This document shows positions 59,429-64,000 of a DNA stretch of 64,000 bases, piece by piece. Position 1 is the stretch's first letter. Each line of letters starts with the position of its first letter. The notes beneath the pieces are model-generated. The model made no database searches. It saw only the letters and a list, made by a program, of their open reading frames with translations, and was not told where the DNA came from. The stretch is from Gemmatimonadota bacterium (GTDB lineage Bacteria > Gemmatimonadota > Gemmatimonadetes > Gemmatimonadales > Gemmatimonadaceae): contig PLCA01000003.1 of assembly GCA_003134685.1 (NCBI GenBank), forward strand, positions 62,001 through 126,000, read 5' to 3'. The position numbers and the translations under genes were made by a program.

Positions 59429-61423
59429 CTATGCGGCATCTGAGGAAAACTGCGGCATTTCGATCGGCTCGAGCACGCGAACCGACAACACCATCGCGTT
59501 CAATCCGGCGAACTGAAGGCGTCGCTGAAGTTGATAAGCCGTTTCGTTGTGCAGTATCCGGTGGAAGAAACGCTCACGCTCGAAAATCAGCTTTCCGAGA
59601 AAGAAGAGCGCCCTTGGGAACTCAGCTGCAATAGCCGAGCAGAGCTCCTCACCCTCATCGAGGACGTCAGTGCCTATGGCCATTCTCGACTCGGCGGCTA
59701 GACCAAATCTGTGAGCCAGATCGACGTAGCTCCTGAGAGATGCCTGCGTTTGTTCGCGTAGCCTGTCTACTTCCTGCACTCCCTTCATCGTGGCCGCGTC
59801 GATGACCCCGATCGAAACGAAAATGATGTTGGCGAAGTGACCCGGGAATAGCCTCTGGATCGTCAGCAGCGCGTGGACGCCCATGCCACCGTAGCCTCCG
59901 ACCAGCAGAACGGCGGTGGGTCGCTTCGGATTGATACGGGGTGGCGTCGCCGCTGCGGTGGTTGGGAGCGCTTCCATGATGCTGTTCAGCCTTTCCAGGT
60001 TGCGTTGCACCTGTTGGTAGTGCCCTCTGATCATGAAGCATCCAATCACCACGGCGCTGGTTACCGCGACTGTTACCCATCCCCCGAGCGCGAACTTCTC
60101 GTAGATGATGCCGGTCAGAATTCCGGCGCAGAGTGCGAGCGCCAAACCGTGCACGCCCAGCCCACGACGGCGCCCCTCGCCCCGCTGGCGAAGCCACATC
60201 CGAAACATTCCGAGTTGGGAAAGTGAGAACGTCACGAAGACGTTGATAGAATACATCGTGACGAGCGCCACCAGATTTCCGCGCGTGTACAGGAGAGTCG
60301 CGATTGCCGCGCCTCCCATGAGGAACACGCCGTTGCTGATGGTGAGCCGGCTCGAGAGCTGAGCGAAGCGGTGCGGAAGCCAGGAGTCCGTCGCCATGCT
60401 GGACATGACCCGGGGGCCATCGATGAACCCGGCTTGCGCGGCCACGAATAGAAGGGCGGCCTCAGCCGCCAACGTCAGCACCACGTAGCCGTACCCGATA
60501 TGGTACCGTCCAATCGTCCATCTGCCGGCGAAGGCATCGAGCAGGACCGCGTTCATGGTCTTCCCAACGACGGGACGCGCGTCGAAGAGAAGGTAGAGTA
60601 CGAGCAGCCCTCCCGCCGTCACGGCGAGAGAAATCGCCATCAATGTCATTGTGCGTCTTGCAGTCTGAACCTTCGGCTCTCTCATGATCTGCAGCCCATT
60701 GGAGACGGCCTCGATTCCCGTGTACGTCCCGGCGCCCATCGAGTATGCCCTCAGAAAAACGCCGAACATTCCCACCAACCCGAGGGTACTCAGCCCGCTC
60801 TGAAACCCATGCTGCACTCCACTCGCGACGGCGGGGATCTGGTGAACGTGCATACCGATTCCGCCGACGAGGAGCACGGCATGTGTGAGAAGGAACAGAC
60901 CGAAGATCGGCGCGAGGACAGTGACGGATTCCTTTACGCCGCGAAGATTGAGCAGAATCAGAATGAAGATTACCGCTCCTTCGAGTATCAGCTTGAGGCG
61001 CGCTGCCTCCAGTGGGAGAACGCTGAAGACCTGGTCGGCACCGCTGGCGATCGAGACCGAAATAGTCAGAACGTAGTCAACGAGGAGCGCTGATCCTGAC
61101 ACAACTCCCCAGCGCGGTCCGAGTAGCTCGCTCGCGACGATGTATCCACCGCCCCCGAACGGGAACCGCTTGATGATCTGAGAGTAGGCGATAGAGATGA
61201 CGACGACCGTAATCGTCGTGGCGACGGCGAGCGCAATCGCCAGATATGTGTGCTGACCGAGGGCTCGAAATGCCTCGTCTGGTCCGTACGCCGATGACGA
61301 AAGGCCGTCAGCTCCCAGTCCAACCCAGGCGAGGAGAGCGATGAGCGAGATGGAGTGATAGGTGCTCGGCGACTCCACATCGCGTGGTCTTCCGTACAGG
61401 ATCCGCTTAAGTCTGGGCAGCAT
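59429..61423 (-). CDS. KimA-like potassium transporter (APC superfamily)
   Basis: A 664-residue membrane protein with about 12 helices and a cytoplasmic C-terminal domain of 170 residues. GVGADGL-type opening (WVGLGADGLSSSAYGPDEAF), FPFGGGGYIVASELLG and YTGIEAVSNGLQIMREPK match the KimA/KUP-like group, and the tail (VLLVGGYGGMGVHALLTIQR) resembles the universal-stress-like domain of KimA. KimA is a high-affinity K+/H+ symporter controlled by c-di-AMP in Bacillus. It is divergent from a KdpE/KdpD-like pair. Confidence 0.82.
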   Translation of the reverse strand: MLPRLKRILYGRPRDVESPSTYHSISLIALLAWVGLGADGLSSSAYGPDEAFRALGQHTYLAIALAVATTITVVVISIAYSQIIKRFPFGGGGYIVASELLGPRWGVVSGSALLVDYVLTISVSIASGADQVFSVLPLEAARLKLILEGAVIFILILLNLRGVKESVTVLAPIFGLFLLTHAVLLVGGIGMHVHQIPAVASGVQHGFQSGLSTLGLVGMFGVFLRAYSMGAGTYTGIEAVSNGLQIMREPKVQTARRTMTLMAISLAVTAGGLLVLYLLFDARPVVGKTMNAVLLDAFAGRWTIGRYHIGYGYVVLTLAAEAALLFVAAQAGFIDGPRVMSSMATDSWLPHRFAQLSSRLTISNGVFLMGGAAIATLLYTRGNLVALVTMYSINVFVTFSLSQLGMFRMWLRQRGEGRRRGLGVHGLALALCAGILTGIIYEKFALGGWVTVAVTSAVVIGCFMIRGHYQQVQRNLERLNSIMEALPTTAAATPPRINPKRPTAVLLVGGYGGMGVHALLTIQRLFPGHFANIIFVSIGVIDAATMKGVQEVDRLREQTQASLRSYVDLAHRFGLAAESRMAIGTDVLDEGEELCSAIAAEFPRALFFLGKLIFERERFFHRILHNETAYQLQRRLQFAGLNAMVLSVRVLEPIEMPQFSSDAA

Positions 61424-61467
61424 CGTCGGGGGTAACTATCACTCGCGGACTGGCGCACGGAAAGCCC

Positions 61468-61485
61468 TTGCGAAGTCTTTGCGAA
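61468..61485. promoter_or_regulatory. Direct repeat TTGCGAA-N4-TTGCGAA between transporter and regulator
   Basis: TTGCGAA occurs at 61468-61474 and 61479-61485, an exact 11-bp period. OmpR/KdpE-family regulators bind such direct repeats. The 216-bp divergent gap otherwise shows no known riboswitch. Confidence 0.45.
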
Positions 61486-61639
61486 CGCTTTTGTACGGTC
61501 GTAACCCCTTCGGAGGTGAGTGATCCGAATCACGACGTGCAGTGTCGACTCTTTCTCAAAGTCGCCGCCCTCGGCGCCGCGGGCGCGGCCCTCAACGAGC
61601 CCAGGGCTCTCGGCACAACGTAAGAAGTGCGATAATAGT

Positions 61640-62338
61640 ATGATGGCCGCTCGCACCGCTCTCGTCATCGATGACGAGGCTCAGATCCGTCGCGTTGTGC
61701 GGCACGCTTTGACGGAAGACTTCGGCCGAATCCTCGAAGCGGAAAGCGGGAGCAAAGGGATCGACCTGGCGGCTGCCGAGCGTCCAGCGCTGATCGTGCT
61801 CGATCTCGGGTTGCCGGACATCAGCGGATCCCAGGTCTGCACCGAGATCCGCAAGTGGTCGGACGCAGCAATCCTCGTCCTGTCGGCACGCCACTCGGAT
61901 CAGGAGAAGGTCGCCTTGCTCGATGCCGGTGCCGACGACTATGTCACGAAGCCCTTCAGCACCATCGAGTTCAAGGCTCGTGTGCGTGCACTGCTTCGGA
62001 GGTCAGCCGCACGCGAATCGAATGGAGCTACCACGATCCAGTGCGGCGACCTAAAGCTGGATCTCGACGCCCGGGCGCTTACCCGCAGCGGTGCCCTGGT
62101 ACACCTGACGCCCACTGAGTGGGAGCTCCTGCGCGTCCTCATGACGCACGCCGGCAAGACGATGACGCACAGGCAGCTTTTTTCCGCGGTCTGGGCGGGG
62201 CGGGCTTACGGCGACGCCCAGCAGTATCTTCGCGTCCACATTGCCAACCTTCGTCGGAAGATCGAACCCGATCCTCTGAGTCCCTGCTACATCTTCACCG
62301 AGCCGGGAGTAGGGTATCGGTTCGCTTCGTGCGAGTGA
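61640..62338 (+). CDS. KdpE-like OmpR-family response regulator
   Basis: A 232-residue regulator. The receiver has acidic residues (DDEAQ), phosphoacceptor Asp55 in VLDLGLPD, and the switch Lys in TKPF. The winged-helix DNA-binding domain has LTPTEWELLRVLMTHAGKTM and HIANLRRKIEPDP. The ADDYVTKPFSTIEFKARVRA stretch and LLDAGADD are typical of KdpE. ATG at 61640, with a second ATG directly behind it. Its stop overlaps the sensor-kinase start. No kdpFABC is in the window, so the neighbouring KimA-like transporter is the likely target. Confidence 0.9.
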   Translation: MMAARTALVIDDEAQIRRVVRHALTEDFGRILEAESGSKGIDLAAAERPALIVLDLGLPDISGSQVCTEIRKWSDAAILVLSARHSDQEKVALLDAGADDYVTKPFSTIEFKARVRALLRRSAARESNGATTIQCGDLKLDLDARALTRSGALVHLTPTEWELLRVLMTHAGKTMTHRQLFSAVWAGRAYGDAQQYLRVHIANLRRKIEPDPLSPCYIFTEPGVGYRFASCE

Positions 62339-63417
62339 TCCATGACGAATCGGGTTCCGTCATGAGCAGAGTCGCTGGTGGCTGGATTCGCTCCCGGAAC
62401 GTGGTATGGATTCTGGCCTTCTCCAGCCTCGCGGTCGCGGCTTTGATCCTATTCGTGTTCCGGCGAGACCTCGATAAGGCGCACGTCGCGCTGGTTTTTC
62501 TCCTCGTCGTCCTCGCGTCCAGTGCATCGGGCGGCCGCGTACTGGGAGTGGCGATTGCACTAACGGCATTCCTCCTATTTGACTGGTTCTTCCTTCCGCC
62601 CTACAACACCCTACTGGTTCGCAATCCGCTCGACTGGGTGGTCCTCGTCGCGTTTCTCATAACAAGCTTTGTCGCCGCCGAGCTTCTTTATCGCGCGCGC
62701 GCCGAGCGTGCGGCGGTCGAGAGAGCGGAAGCGCTGCGCGAAGCCGATAAGCTCAAGGACGCGCTTCTCGCTTCCCTCTCACACGATCTGAGAACGCCGC
62801 TGACTACGATCAAAGCTCTCGCCCACGAGCTCCAGCCGCTGGGTGACGAGCGGACACTCATCATCGAAGAGCAGGCGGATCGGCTGAATCGGCTCGTCAC
62901 GGACTTGCTCGATGTCGCGCGCCTCGACGGCGGCGCGCTGCCGCTGGATATCCAGGTCAATGCCGCCGACGATCTGCTCGGTGCCGTCGGGCAGCACGTG
63001 TCCGGCCGGCCAGATCGGAACCGATTGAATGTCGCTCTCGACGATCCTGCCGCGCTTTCGCTAGGTCGCTTCGATTTTGTTCACTCGCTGCGAATTCTCA
63101 CGAACCTGGTAGATAACGCGCTCAAGTATGCCCCCGTCGACACGCCCGTCGAAGTGACGGGCGGTCTCGATAACGGCGAGATCGTGTTTCGCGTGGCCGA
63201 TCGCGGCGCTGGGATTCCCGCGACCGAGCGTGATCGACTCTTCACGCCGTTTTACCGTGCTTCAGGGCGAGTTCCCGACGCGGGCTCGGTCGGCCTCGGG
63301 CTTTCGATCGCGCGCCGGCTGGCGGAAGCTCAACGCGGGACTCTCGGATATAGCGACCGGCCAGGCGGCGGATCGGTGTTCGAGCTCCGGCTTCCGGCCG
63401 CGGACACGTCGCCCTAG
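62335..63417 (+). CDS. KdpD-like sensor histidine kinase lacking the KdpD N-terminal domains
   Basis: A 360-residue kinase. A DUF4118 membrane domain with four helices (LLFDWFFLPPYNTLLVRNPL is typical) is followed by HisKA with His150 in SLSHDLRTPLTTIKALAHEL, then HATPase_c with NLVDNALKYAP, VADRGAGIP, FTPFYRA and GLGLSIARRL. KdpD proteins usually have about 400 more N-terminal residues (KdpD ATP-binding and Usp domains) that are missing. GTG at 62335 overlaps the kdpE-like stop (GTGA); ATG at 62362 is an alternative. Confidence 0.9.
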   Translation: MIHDESGSVMSRVAGGWIRSRNVVWILAFSSLAVAALILFVFRRDLDKAHVALVFLLVVLASSASGGRVLGVAIALTAFLLFDWFFLPPYNTLLVRNPLDWVVLVAFLITSFVAAELLYRARAERAAVERAEALREADKLKDALLASLSHDLRTPLTTIKALAHELQPLGDERTLIIEEQADRLNRLVTDLLDVARLDGGALPLDIQVNAADDLLGAVGQHVSGRPDRNRLNVALDDPAALSLGRFDFVHSLRILTNLVDNALKYAPVDTPVEVTGGLDNGEIVFRVADRGAGIPATERDRLFTPFYRASGRVPDAGSVGLGLSIARRLAEAQRGTLGYSDRPGGGSVFELRLPAADTSP

Positions 63418-63571
63418 TGTCAGACCTAGCCATATTCGAGCAATCGACGTGAGGGTCGCGCAGACATTGCGCCTTTTTTTTCGCCCCATTCCAGGACTGC
63501 GCTCAAACCCGCGTTTTCCCCACACGCCACGCCGCGTTATGTTCTTCCAGCCACTACGGAGCGCACACCCC

Positions 63572-64000
63572 ATGGAACTGAAGATCGGACTCCTCGTCGG
63601 CCGGGAGTGGTCCTTTCCACCGGCGTTCATCGAGGAAGTGAACCGCCGCAAGGCCGGGGTCACCGCCGAGTACGTGTCGCTGGACATCACACGCATGGGC
63701 GTGCCGGGTGAATACGCCGTGATCATCGATCGCATCTCGCATGAAGTCGGCTTCTACCGCGCGTATCTCAAGCACGCGTCGCTCATGGGGACCAAGGTCG
63801 TGAACAATCCGTTCATGTGGTCGGCCGACGACAAGTTCTTCGACGCGTCGCTCGCGACCGTGCTTGGCGTGGCGAGTCCCAAAACCGTCGTGCTCCCCAA
63901 CAAGAAGTACATCCCCGCCATCTCGCACTCGGAGAGCCTCCGCAATCTCAAGTACCCGATGGACTGGAAGGGCGCGATCGAGTACGTAGGGCTCCCATGC
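63572..64000 (+). CDS. Probable ATP-grasp-type protein (3' end outside window)
   Basis: The frame is open to the right edge; 143 residues are visible. MELKIGLLVGREWSFPPAFI and ISHEVGFYRAYLKHASLMGT, followed by NNPFMWSADDKFFDASLATV, resemble the pre-ATP-grasp domain of RimK/glutathione-synthetase-like ligases (the substrate-binding N-terminal region). The nucleotide-binding half lies outside. It does not overlap the kinase gene and has its own 154-bp upstream gap containing a T-run. Confidence 0.68.
   Translation, partial: MELKIGLLVGREWSFPPAFIEEVNRRKAGVTAEYVSLDITRMGVPGEYAVIIDRISHEVGFYRAYLKHASLMGTKVVNNPFMWSADDKFFDASLATVLGVASPKTVVLPNKKYIPAISHSESLRNLKYPMDWKGAIEYVGLPC

Noticed and set aside
61424-61639. 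Possible c-di-AMP (ydaO-type) riboswitch before the KimA-like gene
   Set aside because: I looked on the minus strand because Bacillus kimA has one, but the conserved core elements of that class are not present.
1-64000. tRNA, rRNA, CRISPR arrays, insertion sequences, attachment sites and origins
   Set aside because: No cloverleaf-like sequence, regularly spaced repeats, transposase or integrase frames, or DnaA-box cluster were seen by reading; a covariance-model scan would be needed to exclude a tRNA fully.

Overview
The window is 64 kb of high-GC, gene-dense chromosome from a Gram-negative bacterium. It carries LPS-core genes, outer-membrane barrels, many lipoproteins and a TonB-type receptor, and uses GTG/TTG starts and 4-bp ATGA/GTGA gene overlaps freely. 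Gene content (futalosine/Ubi-type quinone genes, ETF plus ETF-QO, small-domain families such as DUF3224, DUF1232, DinB and BON) fits Gemmatimonadota. That placement is an inference; no rRNA is present to confirm it. No tRNA, rRNA, CRISPR array, integrase or transposase was seen, so this looks like ordinary chromosome rather than an island.

Layout. 1-3.5 kb (+): end of trpE, then an LPS-type sugar kinase, a GT9 heptosyltransferase and a Nudix hydrolase. 3.5-7.7 kb (-): glmM-glmS-dtd-maf. 7.9-12.2 kb (+): metB-like, purD, mutM and a short UvrC/Cho-like nuclease. 12.3-16.6 kb (-): a small lipoprotein, then ubiE-ubiD-ubiA-ubiX in tight overlap (quinone synthesis). 16.7-18.8 kb (+): ECF sigma factor, membrane protein and secreted bactofilin-like protein. 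18.8-27.1 kb (-): TonB-type receptor, guaB, amino-acid permease, nrnA, NifU-like and Mrp. 27.3-33.5 kb: small accessory genes on both strands. 33.6-36.3 kb (-): a membrane-anchored peptidoglycan trio (degenerate L,D-transpeptidase, active L,D-transpeptidase, M15 peptidase). 36.3-42.9 kb (+): gpmI, outer-membrane protein, BON protein, PTPS/QueD family, dacB, moeA and a METTL20-like methyltransferase. 42.9-46.3 kb (-): etfB-etfA-ETF-QO. 46.5-55.6 kb: giant CPBP membrane protein, acyl-CoA dehydrogenase, SprT-like, phosphoesterase, lipoprotein and cstA. 55.7-59.4 kb: a metal cassette (NRAMP-like, RcnR-like repressor, P-type ATPase). 59.4-63.4 kb: a KimA-like K+ transporter divergent from a KdpE/KdpD-like pair. 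The window ends inside an ATP-grasp-like gene.

How parts work together. The acyl-CoA dehydrogenase would pass electrons to EtfAB and then through ETF-QO to the quinone whose synthesis genes lie at 13-16.6 kb. The methyltransferase that converges on the etf genes resembles ETF-beta lysine methyltransferases, and EtfB here has the expected lysine cluster. GlmM/GlmS, LdtA-like, M15 and DacB all act in the cell envelope. The RcnR-like repressor has a clear operator and immediately precedes a P-type ATPase with an unusual metal-site motif.

Most notable oddities: an 1126-residue CPBP protease-family protein that is a tandem duplication with one dead copy; a catalytically dead L,D-transpeptidase paralogue next to the active one; a two-copy intergenic repeat with compensatory hairpin changes; loss of the invariant M4 proline in the P-type ATPase; an ETF-QO with three of the four usual cluster cysteines; phased A-tracts inside the sigma-factor operon; and three genes whose best start is CTG.
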